From Actinomyces sp. AC-20-1 (GTDB lineage Bacteria; Actinomycetota; Actinomycetes; Actinomycetales; Actinomycetaceae), in assembly GCF_023369555.1 (NCBI RefSeq), contig NZ_JACJVC010000007.1, positions 1 through 64,000 on the forward strand: 64,000 nt of DNA, read 5' to 3'. The notes under the pieces were generated by a model. It did no database searches. It was not told the DNA's origin and saw only the letters and a list, made by a program, of their open reading frames with translations. Of the stretch, positions 8,568 to 16,889 are shown piece by piece (the first letter of the stretch is position 1; each line of letters opens with the position of its first letter). The position numbers were made by a program, and so were the translations under genes.

Positions 8568-9557
8568 TCAGTCGAGCGTGATGACCGCACCCGTCCGGGC
8601 GGACTCGGTGGCCGCCTCGGCGATGCGCAGGGCGGCGACGGCGTCGTCGATCGTCGTCGGGGTGGGGGTGCCCTTCTCGACGGCCTCGATGAAGGCGGAC
8701 AGCTCGATGCGGTAGGCGTCGGCGTAGCGCTCGAGGAAGAAGTCGAGGTAGGGCTCCTGGGCGTCCGTCACCTCGGCGTTGGACAGGCGCACCGTCGTGG
8801 CGCGCACGTTCTCGGCGAACAGCGCCCCGTCGCGGCCGGAGGCCTCCAGGCGCTGGTCGTAGCCGGAGGCGCAGTGACGGTTGTTGATGATCGTGGCGAC
8901 GGCCCCGGAGGCGGCGCGCAGGGTGACGACGGCGGCGTCGAAGTCGCCGGTCTCCTTGATGGCCTCGTCGAGGTTCTGCCCGACGGCGTGGACCTCGACG
9001 ATGTCGCCGAGGAGGAAGCGGGCCGTGTCGAAGTCGTGGATCGTCATGTCGCGGAAGATGCCCCCCGAGACCTTGACGTACTCCACCGGCGGGGCCGCGG
9101 GGTCGCGCGAGATGATCGTCAGCTGCTCCAGGTCGCCGATGCGGCCGGCAGCCACGGCCTCGCGCACGGCGGCGAAGCTGGGGTCGAAGCGGCGGTTGAA
9201 GCCGAACATCACCGGGGTCGTGATCGCGTCGAGCTCGGCCCTGGCGTCCTCGACGTCCCTCATGTCCAGGGCGATGGGCTTCTCGCACAGGACCGCCTTG
9301 CCGGCCTTGGCGGCGGCGAGCAGGTGCGGGATGTGCAGCGGGGTCGGCGAGCCGATGACGACGGCGTCGACCTCGGGGTCGCTGAAGACCTCCTCGGCGT
9401 CCTTGCAGGAGCGGGCGCCGTACTCGGCGGCGAGGCTCTGGGCGGCGTCGCCGAAGGGGTCGCAGACGAGGGCCAGGCGCGCCTGGGGGTGGGCGGCGAC
9501 GGTGCGGGCGTGGACGTGGCCGATGCGGCCGGCGCCGATGATGGCGATGTTGAGCAT
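8568..9557 (-). CDS. Inositol 2-dehydrogenase (IolG-type Gfo/Idh/MocA)
   Basis: It probably oxidises myo-inositol or an isomer to 2-keto-inositol with NAD+. Start ATG 9557, with an AGGAAG site 7 nt upstream; the open frame further upstream belongs to another frame. The 329 residues show the Rossmann GAGRIGHVHA, the CEKPIALD catalytic-lysine motif (about 95-102) and the hallmark IolG segment GGIFRDMTIHDFDTARFLLG (about 167-186) with catalytic Asp and His. It is the second gene after the transaldolase-family gene (68-bp gap). It matches classic IolG proteins better than the other paralogues do, yet lies outside the main iol operon. Confidence 0.88.
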   Translation of the reverse strand: MLNIAIIGAGRIGHVHARTVAAHPQARLALVCDPFGDAAQSLAAEYGARSCKDAEEVFSDPEVDAVVIGSPTPLHIPHLLAAAKAGKAVLCEKPIALDMRDVEDARAELDAITTPVMFGFNRRFDPSFAAVREAVAAGRIGDLEQLTIISRDPAAPPVEYVKVSGGIFRDMTIHDFDTARFLLGDIVEVHAVGQNLDEAIKETGDFDAAVVTLRAASGAVATIINNRHCASGYDQRLEASGRDGALFAENVRATTVRLSNAEVTDAQEPYLDFFLERYADAYRIELSAFIEAVEKGTPTPTTIDDAVAALRIAEAATESARTGAVITLD

Positions 9558-9625
9558 GTGATCGCTTCCTTGCGTGTCGTGGGTGTGCGGTGGTGCCGTG
9601 TGGTTCGACGTCGGTGCCCGGTGCC

Positions 9626-10702
9626 TCAGGGCTGGGGCATGATGACGTCGCGCACGAGGGCGTCGAGGTCGGCGTCGGCCTGCATGAAGCCGCGCAGGGT
9701 GCGGCGCGTGGCGCCGAAGGACTCGAACTCGTCGACGCTCAGGCCGTCGGGCTCGTAGGCGCGCACGAACTCCGGCACGCGCAGCAGCGCGTCCATGACC
9801 TTCTGGTCCACGGGGCGGTCGATCCTCGGCTCGACCTTGTAGCCGGAGTCGTTGATGCGCTTCTGCCAGGCGAAGGGCGGGGAGACGACGAGGTCGCCGC
9901 CGACGAGCTCGGACCAGTGCATGACGTTGCGGAAGGCGGCGGACAGGACGCGGGCGCGCAGGCCGCGGTCCTGGAACTCGCGGTAGGCGCGCTTGAGGGC
10001 GGCCACGCCGGCCCACTCGAAGACGCCCGGGTCGATGAAGAGCCGGTCGCGGGCGGCGACGATCTTGAGCCAGTCGTCCAGGCGCCCGCCCATGAGGGTG
10101 ACGACCGGTCCCATGGTGGAGGTGTCCTTGCCCTCGGCCTCGCGGCGCTTGAGGCCGCGCTCGATGGCCTCGCCGGCGGCGACGGCCTGGGCCACGGTGA
10201 AGGAGACGGTGACGTTGACGGACACGCCCCGCCAGGTGGCGTCCTCGATGGCCTCGATGCCGGTCTTGGTGGCGGGGATCTTGACGATGATGTTCTTGGC
10301 GAGGCGGGAGAACTCCTCGGCCTGGTCGGCCAGGGCCTTGGCGCTGCGGGCCAGGCGCGGGTCGGTCTGGACGGACAGGCGGCCGTTGCGCCCGTGGTGC
10401 TCCTCGAAGACGTCCTCGTAGAGGCGGGCGCCCTCGATGGACAGCTCGCGCACGACCTGCCAGCCGATCTCGGACTCGCTGGCCCCCGGCATCTCCTCGG
10501 CGAGCTCGGCGATGCGGGGCAGCCAGCGCTCCTTCTTCTGGTTGATGCAGGTGTAGGCGATGGTCGGGTTGCAGGTGGCGCCGACGCCGCCGAAGGCGAT
10601 GGACTGGCGGATCTCGTCGGGGTCGGCCGAGTCGTTCCACAGGACGGTGGGGGTGGTCCTGGACGCCTCGAGAAGCGGCCCGGGGGTGTACTCAATGCTC
10701 AT
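9626..10702 (-). CDS. Transaldolase-family protein
   Basis: A 358-residue class I aldolase-fold enzyme. Visible family features are the N-terminal strand and loop GGVGATCNPTIAYTCI (about 39-54; the family usually has SNPT), IIVKIPATKTGIEAI (about 139-153) with the Schiff-base lysine, and SVNVTVSFTVAQA (about 162-174). Transaldolases move a dihydroxyacetone unit between sugar phosphates. Its placement beside IolG and the GntR regulator, with a GntR-type box at its promoter, suggests a role in processing a polyol-derived sugar phosphate rather than the housekeeping pentose pathway. This is inference; the substrate is unknown. Confidence 0.85.
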   Translation of the reverse strand: MSIEYTPGPLLEASRTTPTVLWNDSADPDEIRQSIAFGGVGATCNPTIAYTCINQKKERWLPRIAELAEEMPGASESEIGWQVVRELSIEGARLYEDVFEEHHGRNGRLSVQTDPRLARSAKALADQAEEFSRLAKNIIVKIPATKTGIEAIEDATWRGVSVNVTVSFTVAQAVAAGEAIERGLKRREAEGKDTSTMGPVVTLMGGRLDDWLKIVAARDRLFIDPGVFEWAGVAALKRAYREFQDRGLRARVLSAAFRNVMHWSELVGGDLVVSPPFAWQKRINDSGYKVEPRIDRPVDQKVMDALLRVPEFVRAYEPDGLSVDEFESFGATRRTLRGFMQADADLDALVRDVIMPQP

Positions 10703-10765
10703 CAGCGTGTGCTCCTGGAGTCGGATCAGCCGGGTGGCGCCGTCGCCGCTCGGCCCGTGCCCCTA

Positions 10766-10812
10766 TTGATACGGGGTCACCGGTCCACTGTCAAGCAAAT
10801 GTACGGACAAAG
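10766..10812 (-). promoter_or_regulatory. Promoter of the transaldolase-iolG unit with GntR-type box
   Basis: Reading leftwards, TTGACA (10794-10789), a 17-nt spacer and TATCAA (10771-10766) form a good promoter. Directly upstream is the box TGTACGGACA (10800-10809) flanked by A/T. The same box-then-promoter spacing occurs in front of iolC. Confidence 0.75.
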
Positions 10813-10834
10813 CGCGCCGGAGTGGCGCGCGGCC

Positions 10835-11611
10835 TCAGCCCGCGAAGAGCGTCGTCTCGAAGGAGTAGCGCGAGGCGCGGTAGATGTGCGTGCCGTACTC
10901 GACGACCCGTCCGTTGCCGTCGTAGGCGGTGCGCGTCATCGTCAGCAGGGCGGCACGACGGCTCTCCGACAGGGCCTGCGCCTCCTTCGTCGTCGCGTTG
11001 CGGGCGCCGATGGTCTGGGTGGCGGTGACCGGGACGGTGCCGTGCGCCCGGAGGTGGTCGTACAGGCCGGTGGTCTCGACCTGCTCGCGCGAGGGGGCCA
11101 GGTCCGCGGGCAGGAGGTTGCGCATGAGGGCGATGGGCTCGCCGTCGGCCAGGCGCAGGCGCTCGATGGTCACCGCCTCGCTGCCGGGCTCGACCTCCAG
11201 CCAGGCGGCCTGCTCCGGGGTCGTTGGTGCGCACTCGTAAGCCAGGACCCGGGTCTCGACCTCGTGGCCCGCGTCGGTGAGGTCGGACAGCAGGCTCGAC
11301 AGGTGCATCGGGCGGTGCACGTGCGAGGAGGTGACCACCGTGCCCGCACCGCGGCGCCGGGACAGCAGGCCGCGGTCGACGAGGTGCTGGAGGGCCTGGC
11401 GGGCGGTGGGTCTCGAGACCTTGAGGCGCTTGGCCATGGAGACCTCGTCCTCGAGGCGCGTGCCGGGAGGCAGTGTCCCGTCGAGGATGAGCCCCGCCAG
11501 CGGCGTCGAGATCTGGGTGTGCAGCGGCGTGGGGGAGGAGCGGTCGATCGTCACGTCGAGCCGGTACGGGTCGGACGGGGGAGCGGGGGGCTGGGGGGCG
11601 GAGTCGGCCAT
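10835..11611 (-). CDS. GntR/HutC-family transcriptional regulator (candidate IolR)
   Basis: A 258-residue regulator. The winged-helix domain (about residues 25-95) has PLHTQISTPLAGLILDGTLPPGTRL and the recognition segment LKVSRPTARQALQHLVDRGLL; the rest is a UTRA effector domain (about 110-250; SRRAALLTMTRTAYDGNGRVVEYG). The start at ATG 11611 is preferred over an upstream ATG at 11653 because the only good -10 (TATATC, 11659-11654) abuts that upstream codon. It is divergent from iolC. GntR proteins of this type bind TGT-N4-ACA palindromes, and such boxes flank it on both sides, so it is proposed as the inositol regulator. The effector is presumably an inositol-pathway intermediate (inference). 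Confidence 0.9.
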   Translation of the reverse strand: MADSAPQPPAPPSDPYRLDVTIDRSSPTPLHTQISTPLAGLILDGTLPPGTRLEDEVSMAKRLKVSRPTARQALQHLVDRGLLSRRRGAGTVVTSSHVHRPMHLSSLLSDLTDAGHEVETRVLAYECAPTTPEQAAWLEVEPGSEAVTIERLRLADGEPIALMRNLLPADLAPSREQVETTGLYDHLRAHGTVPVTATQTIGARNATTKEAQALSESRRAALLTMTRTAYDGNGRVVEYGTHIYRASRYSFETTLFAG

Positions 11612-11653
11612 GTCGGAGGTGCTGTCGATTCGTCGAGGGTGGTGGCGCCCCAT

Positions 11654-11659
11654 GATATA
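11654..11659 (-). promoter_or_regulatory. Candidate -10 element of the GntR gene
   Basis: TATATC on the minus strand about 45 nt upstream of the chosen start; no convincing -35. It places the transcript start downstream of the ATG at 11653, supporting the start at 11611. Confidence 0.4.
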
Positions 11660-11728
11660 GGGGAGGCTTGGCCGGTCGGGGCGCACGTGGCGTCACCATC
11701 TGGGCCGGTCGGACGTCGTCGGACACGA

Positions 11729-11774
11729 AATGTTCGGACAAAGACTTGACTGTGCTCCTCCGGTGGGGCAGTCT
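11729..11774 (+). promoter_or_regulatory. iolC operon promoter with GntR-type box
   Basis: TTGACT (11746-11751), 17 nt, then CAGTCT (11769-11774), about 67 nt upstream of iolC. The box TGTTCGGACA (11731-11740) lies just upstream of the -35, the same geometry as at 10.8 kb. Confidence 0.75.
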
Positions 11775-11840
11775 CGTCCCTGTGAGGGCCGCCACGGCCC
11801 CCTGACAGACCCGCCCCGACGACGTGGAAGGGACCCCACG

Positions 11841-12830
11841 ATGACCGCCTCCACCACCCCGCCGCTCGACGTCCTCACCATCGGTCGCTGCGGCATCGAC
11901 GTCTACCCCCTCCAGACCGGCGTCGGCCTCGAGGACGTCGAGACCTTCGGCAAGTTCCTGGGCGGCAGCCCGACGAACGTCGCCGTCGCCGCCGCCCGCT
12001 ACCGCCACCGCTCCGCCGTCATCACCGGCGTCGGCGACGACCCCTTCGGCCGCTTCGTGTGCCGCGAGATGCGCCAGCTGGGCGTCTACGACGACTACGT
12101 CGTCACCAAGCCCGACTTCAACACCCCGCTCACCTTCTGCGAGATCTTCCCCCCGAACAACTTCCCCCTCTACTTCTACCGCGAGCCCTCCGCCCCGGAC
12201 CTGGAGCTCACCGTCGACGACATCCCCATGGACGCCGTCCGCGACGCCCGGATCTTCTGGATCTCCGCCACCGGACTGAGCAAGGACCCCTCGCGCCAGG
12301 CCCACCACGCCGCCCTGGCGGCCCGCGCCCGCAAGCCCTTCACCATCGTCGACCTCGACTACCGGGCCAACTTCTGGGCCGACGAGGAGGAGGCCCACCG
12401 GCACGTGAGCGAGATCCTTCCCCAGGTCACCGTCGCCATCGGCAACCGGGAGGAGTGCCGCGTCGCCGTCGGGGAGACCGAGCCCGAGAGGGCCGCCGAC
12501 GCCCTGCTCGAGGCCGGCGTCGAGATCGCCATCGTCAAGCAGGGCCTGCACGGCACCCTCGCCAAGACCCGCGACGAGCGCGTCGAGCTGCCCGTCACCC
12601 CCGCCACCACCCTCAACGGGCTCGGCGCCGGCGACGCCTTCGGCGGGGCCGTCTGCCACGGCCTGCTGTCGGGCTGGTCCCTGGAGAAGACCATCTACGC
12701 CGCCTCCACCGCCGGCGCCATCGTCTGCGCCCGCCTCGAGTGCTCCACCGCCATGCCGACCGAGCCCGAGCTCCTGGCCGAGATGCGCACCTACCGCGAC
12801 GAGATCGCCCCGAACGTGAAGGACCTCTGA
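11841..12830 (+). CDS. iolC: 5-dehydro-2-deoxygluconokinase
   Basis: It phosphorylates 2-deoxy-5-keto-gluconate with ATP, the fifth step of myo-inositol breakdown. Start ATG 11841, with a ggaaggga ribosome-binding site, giving 329 residues of the PfkB/ribokinase fold. Visible: substrate-binding GGSPTNVAVAAARY (about 39-52), the IolC-typical FCEIFPPNNFPLYFYREPSAPD stretch (split motif, about 101-122), and the C-terminal anion-hole/ATP signature NGLGAGDAFGGA (about 259-270) with catalytic Asp. It is first gene of the iolC-aldolase-iolB-iolD operon, under a promoter with a GntR-type box. Confidence 0.95.
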   Translation: MTASTTPPLDVLTIGRCGIDVYPLQTGVGLEDVETFGKFLGGSPTNVAVAAARYRHRSAVITGVGDDPFGRFVCREMRQLGVYDDYVVTKPDFNTPLTFCEIFPPNNFPLYFYREPSAPDLELTVDDIPMDAVRDARIFWISATGLSKDPSRQAHHAALAARARKPFTIVDLDYRANFWADEEEAHRHVSEILPQVTVAIGNREECRVAVGETEPERAADALLEAGVEIAIVKQGLHGTLAKTRDERVELPVTPATTLNGLGAGDAFGGAVCHGLLSGWSLEKTIYAASTAGAIVCARLECSTAMPTEPELLAEMRTYRDEIAPNVKDL

Positions 12831-12836
12831 GCCACG

Positions 12837-13715
12837 ATGACCGCCACACCCCTGACTGACCGCATCATCGAGACCCGGGTCCACGACCCCGGCCGCATCG
12901 CCGAGGTCCTGGCCGCCCGCCCCCGCGGGACGGTGCCCGAGGGTGACGGCAAGCTCATGATCATCGCCTGCGACCACCCCGCCCGGGGCGCGCTCGCGGC
13001 CGGAAGCGACCCCATGGCCATGGCCTCGCGCGAGGACACCCTCGCCCGCTGCGTCGAGGCCCTCTCGCGCCCCGGCGTCAACGGCTTCCTCGGCACCGCC
13101 GACCTCATCGAGGACCTCGCCCTCCTGGGCGCCCTGGACGGCAAGCTCGTCTACGGCTCGATGAACCGCGGCGGCCTGGCGGGCGCCACCTTCGAGATGA
13201 ACGACCGCATGACCGGCTACGACGCCCGGGGCGTGGCGGACTCCGGCCTCGACGGCGGCAAGATGCTGCTGCGCGTCAACTACGAGGACCCCCGCACCGT
13301 CGACACCCTCGCCGCCTGCGCCGAGGCCGTCAACGAGCTCGCCGAGCGCCGGGTCATGGCCATGGTCGAGCCCTTCATCTCCGCCTGGAGCAAGGGGCGC
13401 GTGGTCAACGACCTCAGCCCCGAGGCCGTCATCGCCTCCATGCACATCGCCTCCGGCCTGGGGCGCACGAGCGCCTACACCTGGCTCAAGCTCCCGGCCG
13501 TGGCCGACATGGAGCGCGTCATGGAGGCATCCACCCTGCCCGCCCTCATCCTCGGCGGCGCCGTGAGCCAGGACGCCGAGGCCGCGCGCGAGTCCTGGGC
13601 CAGGGCCCTGGACCTGCCCACCGTCAAGGGCCTGGTCATCGGCCGGTCCCTGCTCTTCCCGCCCGACGACGACGTCGCCGGGGCCGTCGACCAGACTGTA
13701 GGACTGCTCTCATGA
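12837..13715 (+). CDS. Class I aldolase-like (beta/alpha)8 barrel protein of inositol operons
   Basis: A 292-residue protein related to the DeoC/LacD/FBA class I barrel group and to the corynebacterial Cgl0158-type protein found next to iolC. It likely performs or supports cleavage of 2-deoxy-5-keto-gluconate 6-phosphate to dihydroxyacetone phosphate and malonate semialdehyde, the job of the class II aldolase IolJ in Bacillus; no IolJ-like gene is in the window. Visible: LMIIACDHPARGALAAG (about 40-56), GKMLLRVNYED (about 141-151; a lysine that could form the Schiff base is nearby), and YTWLKLPAVADM (about 215-226). It sits 6 bp after iolC and overlaps iolB by 4 bp, so it is translationally coupled. 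Confidence 0.8.
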   Translation: MTATPLTDRIIETRVHDPGRIAEVLAARPRGTVPEGDGKLMIIACDHPARGALAAGSDPMAMASREDTLARCVEALSRPGVNGFLGTADLIEDLALLGALDGKLVYGSMNRGGLAGATFEMNDRMTGYDARGVADSGLDGGKMLLRVNYEDPRTVDTLAACAEAVNELAERRVMAMVEPFISAWSKGRVVNDLSPEAVIASMHIASGLGRTSAYTWLKLPAVADMERVMEASTLPALILGGAVSQDAEAARESWARALDLPTVKGLVIGRSLLFPPDDDVAGAVDQTVGLLS

Positions 13716-14581
13716 CACTCGACCACTACGTGCCGGCCGGCAGCACCGGCCACGACTGCCTCACCGTCGACATCACGCCCGCCGACGCCGGCTGGGGGTT
13801 CTCCGGCCTGCGCGTGGCGGTCCTCGCCCCCGGCGGGTCGGTGACCCTCGAGACCGGTGACAGCGAGCTGCTCGTCCTGCCGCTCCAGGGCGGCTGCACC
13901 GTCGAGGTCGACGGCCACTCCTACGAGATCGCGGGCCGCACCGGCGTCCTCGAGCAGGTCACCGACTACCTCTACGTCCCGCGCGCCACGACCCTCGCCG
14001 TGACCTCGGCGGCCGGCGGGCGCTTCGCCTTCCCCTCCGCCGTCGCCGAGAAGGACCTGCCCGTGCGCCACCTGGGCCGCGAGCAGGCCACCACCGGTAT
14101 CCGCGGTGCGGGCGACTGCTCGCGCCAGGTGACCAACTACGCCCTCAACAACGGCGTGGAGACCTCCCACCTGCTCGTCACCGAGGTCATCACCCCGGGC
14201 GGCAACTGGTCCTCCTACCCGGCGCACAAGCACGAGGAGAACACCGACGACGAGCGCGAGCTCGAGGAGGTCTACTACTTCGAGATCGCGGCCTCGCCCA
14301 CCGGCGAGCCGGGCTTCGGCCTGCACCGCACCTACGGCTCGACGCCGGACAAGCCCATCAACCTGTGCCTGGAGGTCCACGACGGCGACGTCGTGCTCGT
14401 GCCCCACGGCTACCACGGGCCCTGCGTCGCCGCCCCCGGCTACGACATGTACTACCTCAACGTCATGGCCGGGCCGCAGACGGACCTCGTGTGGCTCGCC
14501 CCCGACGACCCGTCCCACCACTGGATCCGGCAGAGCTGGGAGGGCCAGCTGCCCGACCCGCGCCTGCCCATGGCCTACTGA
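13712..14581 (+). CDS. iolB: 5-deoxy-glucuronate isomerase
   Basis: It isomerises 5-deoxy-glucuronate to 2-deoxy-5-keto-gluconate. The 289 residues match the bicupin family. Metal-binding cupin residues are visible in SSYPAHKHEENTDD (about 169-182), ELEEVYYFEI (about 186-195) and VPHGYHGPC (about 230-238). The ATG overlaps the upstream stop (ATGA), and iolD follows after 109 bp on the same strand. Family assignment is firm from length, cupin signature and neighbours. Confidence 0.95.
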   Translation: MTLDHYVPAGSTGHDCLTVDITPADAGWGFSGLRVAVLAPGGSVTLETGDSELLVLPLQGGCTVEVDGHSYEIAGRTGVLEQVTDYLYVPRATTLAVTSAAGGRFAFPSAVAEKDLPVRHLGREQATTGIRGAGDCSRQVTNYALNNGVETSHLLVTEVITPGGNWSSYPAHKHEENTDDERELEEVYYFEIAASPTGEPGFGLHRTYGSTPDKPINLCLEVHDGDVVLVPHGYHGPCVAAPGYDMYYLNVMAGPQTDLVWLAPDDPSHHWIRQSWEGQLPDPRLPMAY

Positions 14582-14690
14582 CGCCGTCAGCGCCGCCGCC
14601 CGGGCCCCCGCGGTCCCGGGCACCGGCTGCCGGGTCCCTCGGGGCCCGGCGACCGTCCCCCGACCACACCCACGCAGAGAGAAGACACTC

Positions 14691-16598
14691 GTGAGCAACG
14701 AAGCCTACGCGGGCACCATCCGCCTGACCGTCGCCCAGGCGACGATCCGGTTCCTCACCAACCAGTACTCCGAGCGCGACGGCGTCGAGCAGCGGCTCAT
14801 CGAGGGCGCCTTCGGCATCTTCGGGCACGGCAACGTCGCCGGCCTGGGCCAGGCGCTCCTCCAGAACGAGATCGCCCCCGACGAGGGCGAGGGCGAGATG
14901 CCCTACATCATGGCCCGCAACGAGCAGAGCGCCGTCCACGCCTCCGCCGCCTTCGCCAAGGTCAGGAACCGCCTGTCGACCTGGATGACCACGGCCTCCA
15001 TCGGCCCCGGCTCGCTCAACATGGTCACCGGTGCGGCCCTGGCCACCACCAACCGCGTCCCGGTCCTCCTCCTCCCCTCCGACCAGTTCGCCACCCGCGT
15101 TCCGGACCCGGTGCTCCAACAGCTCGAGGACCCGACGACGCTCGACATCACCGTCAACGACGCCTTCCGCCCCGTCTCGCGCTTCTTCGACCGCATCAAC
15201 CGCCCCGAGCAGCTCATCCCCTCGCTGCTGAACGCCATGCGCGTGCTCACCGACCCGGCCGAGACCGGCGCCGTCGTCATCGCGATGCCGCAGGACGTCC
15301 AGGCCGAGGTGCACGACTGGCCGGTCGAGCTCTTCCGCAAGCGCGTGTGGCACGTGCGCCGCCCACCGGCCGAGCCCGCCGCCCTGGCGCGCGCCGTCGC
15401 CATGATCAAGGCGGCCAAGCGCCCGATGGTCATCGCCGGCGGCGGGACCATCTACTCCGAGGCCAGCGAGGAGCTGCGCGCCTTCGCCACCGCCACCGGC
15501 ATCCCCGTGGCGGACACCCAGGCCGGCAAGGGCGCCATCAACTACGACCACCCCTGCGCCATCGGCGGGGTGGGCTCCACCGGCGGCGACTCCGGCAACC
15601 ACATCGCCGACAAGGCGGACCTGGTCATCGGCATCGGTACCCGCTACTCGGACTTCACCACGGCCTCCAAGACCCAGTTCAAGGACCCGGGCGTCACCTT
15701 CGTCAACATCAACGTCTGCGCCTTCGACGCGGCCAAGGAGTCGGCCGAGATGGTCGTCGCCGACGCCCGCGAGGCCCTCGTGGCCCTCACCGAGGCCCTG
15801 GACGGCTACCACGTGAGCGAGGAGTACGCCGCCGAGATCATGGCCGAGCGCGAGGCCTGGCACGAGCGCACCCGCGACTGCTACCACCTGGGCCACGGCC
15901 CGCTGCCCGCCCAGACCGAGGTCTTCGGAGTCCTCAACGAGATGATGGGCGACGAGGACATCGTCATCAACGCCGCCGGCTCCATGCCCGGTGACCTGCA
16001 GGCCCTGTGGCAGGCGCGCACGCCCGTCCAGTACCACGTCGAGTACGCCTTCTCCTGCATGGGCTACGAGGTCCCCGCCGGCCTGGGCTGCAAGCTCGCC
16101 CGTCCGGAGTCGGAGGTCGTGTCCATCATCGGTGACGGCACCTACCAGATGCTGCCCATGGAGCTGGCCACGGTGGTCCAGGAGGGCGTCAAGGTCATCT
16201 ACGTCCTCCTGCAGAACTACGGCTTCGCCTCCATCGGGGCCCTGTCGGAGTCGCGCGGCTCGCAGCGCTTCGGCACGAAGTACCGCCGGCGCGGCGCGGG
16301 CAGCCACCTGGCGGACACCGAGAGGATCCCGGGCGTCGACATCGCCGCGAACGCCGAGTCCTGGGGCCTGAAGGTCTACCGCGTGTCCTCCATCGAGGAG
16401 CTCCGTGAGGCCTACGCCCAGGCGCACGCCGACGACCGCGCCTCGATGATCCACATCGAGACCGACCTCATGGGCCCCAACCCGCCCAGCTCCTCCTGGT
16501 GGGACGTGCCGGTCTCGGGCGTCTCCCGCCTGGAGTCCACGCAGCAGGCCTACGAGCGCTACCTCGAGGACCGCAGGCCGCAGCGTCACTACCTGTGA
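14691..16598 (+). CDS. iolD: 3D-(3,5/4)-trihydroxycyclohexane-1,2-dione acylhydrolase (decyclising)
   Basis: A thiamine-diphosphate enzyme that hydrolytically opens the diketo-inositol ring to 5-deoxy-glucuronate. It starts with GTG and has 635 residues, the family length. Three ThDP-fold domains: PYR (about 1-200, glutamate in RNEQSAVHASAAFAK, about 71-85), central Rossmann-like (about 220-360), and PP domain with the diphosphate motif GDGTYQMLPMELA ending LLQN (about 481-510). It belongs to the acetolactate synthase-like family, but length, ring-opening-enzyme sequence and operon place it as IolD. It is last in the iolC operon; a terminator follows. Confidence 0.95.
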   Translation: MSNEAYAGTIRLTVAQATIRFLTNQYSERDGVEQRLIEGAFGIFGHGNVAGLGQALLQNEIAPDEGEGEMPYIMARNEQSAVHASAAFAKVRNRLSTWMTTASIGPGSLNMVTGAALATTNRVPVLLLPSDQFATRVPDPVLQQLEDPTTLDITVNDAFRPVSRFFDRINRPEQLIPSLLNAMRVLTDPAETGAVVIAMPQDVQAEVHDWPVELFRKRVWHVRRPPAEPAALARAVAMIKAAKRPMVIAGGGTIYSEASEELRAFATATGIPVADTQAGKGAINYDHPCAIGGVGSTGGDSGNHIADKADLVIGIGTRYSDFTTASKTQFKDPGVTFVNINVCAFDAAKESAEMVVADAREALVALTEALDGYHVSEEYAAEIMAEREAWHERTRDCYHLGHGPLPAQTEVFGVLNEMMGDEDIVINAAGSMPGDLQALWQARTPVQYHVEYAFSCMGYEVPAGLGCKLARPESEVVSIIGDGTYQMLPMELATVVQEGVKVIYVLLQNYGFASIGALSESRGSQRFGTKYRRRGAGSHLADTERIPGVDIAANAESWGLKVYRVSSIEELREAYAQAHADDRASMIHIETDLMGPNPPSSSWWDVPVSGVSRLESTQQAYERYLEDRRPQRHYL

Positions 16599-16646
16599 CG
16601 ACGACGGCGCCGGGTCCCGCGGGTACGGGGCCCGGCGACGGTGGTG

Positions 16647-16682
16647 CGACGGGGCCGCAGACGGAGGACTGCGGCCCCGTCG
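16647..16682 (+). terminator. Terminator of the iolC-iolD operon
   Basis: A perfect 14-bp GC stem (16647-16660 with 16669-16682) with 8-nt loop about 50 bp after the iolD stop. Confidence 0.7.
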
Positions 16683-16763
16683 TCGTGCTGCGGGCCGTCC
16701 CGCGGGGCGGACCCCGGCGGTGCGGCGGGCCCCGGTGTCGGGCGCAGCGCAGATCCTTCGATT

Positions 16764-16809
16764 TTTGTATGGACAAATCCCTTGACCGGACGCCGTGTCG
16801 AATTAGAGT
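16764..16809 (+). promoter_or_regulatory. iolA promoter with GntR-type box
   Basis: TTGACC (16782-16787), 16 nt, TAGAGT (16804-16809), with the box TGTATGGACA (16766-16775) immediately upstream. iolA starts about 80 nt further on. Confidence 0.75.
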
Positions 16810-16889
16810 GGGACCTAAGACCAGGGTGCCTCGCCCGAGCGTCCCGGCAGGGGCGCCCGAGGGCCCGTGAGACTCAGGAGTCATCAACG

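Noticed and set aside
7241-8590. 851-residue fusion of the 6035 dehydrogenase with an upstream region
   Set aside because: The upstream half is antisense to the LacI gene at 7445, and the dehydrogenase has its own ATG at 7240.
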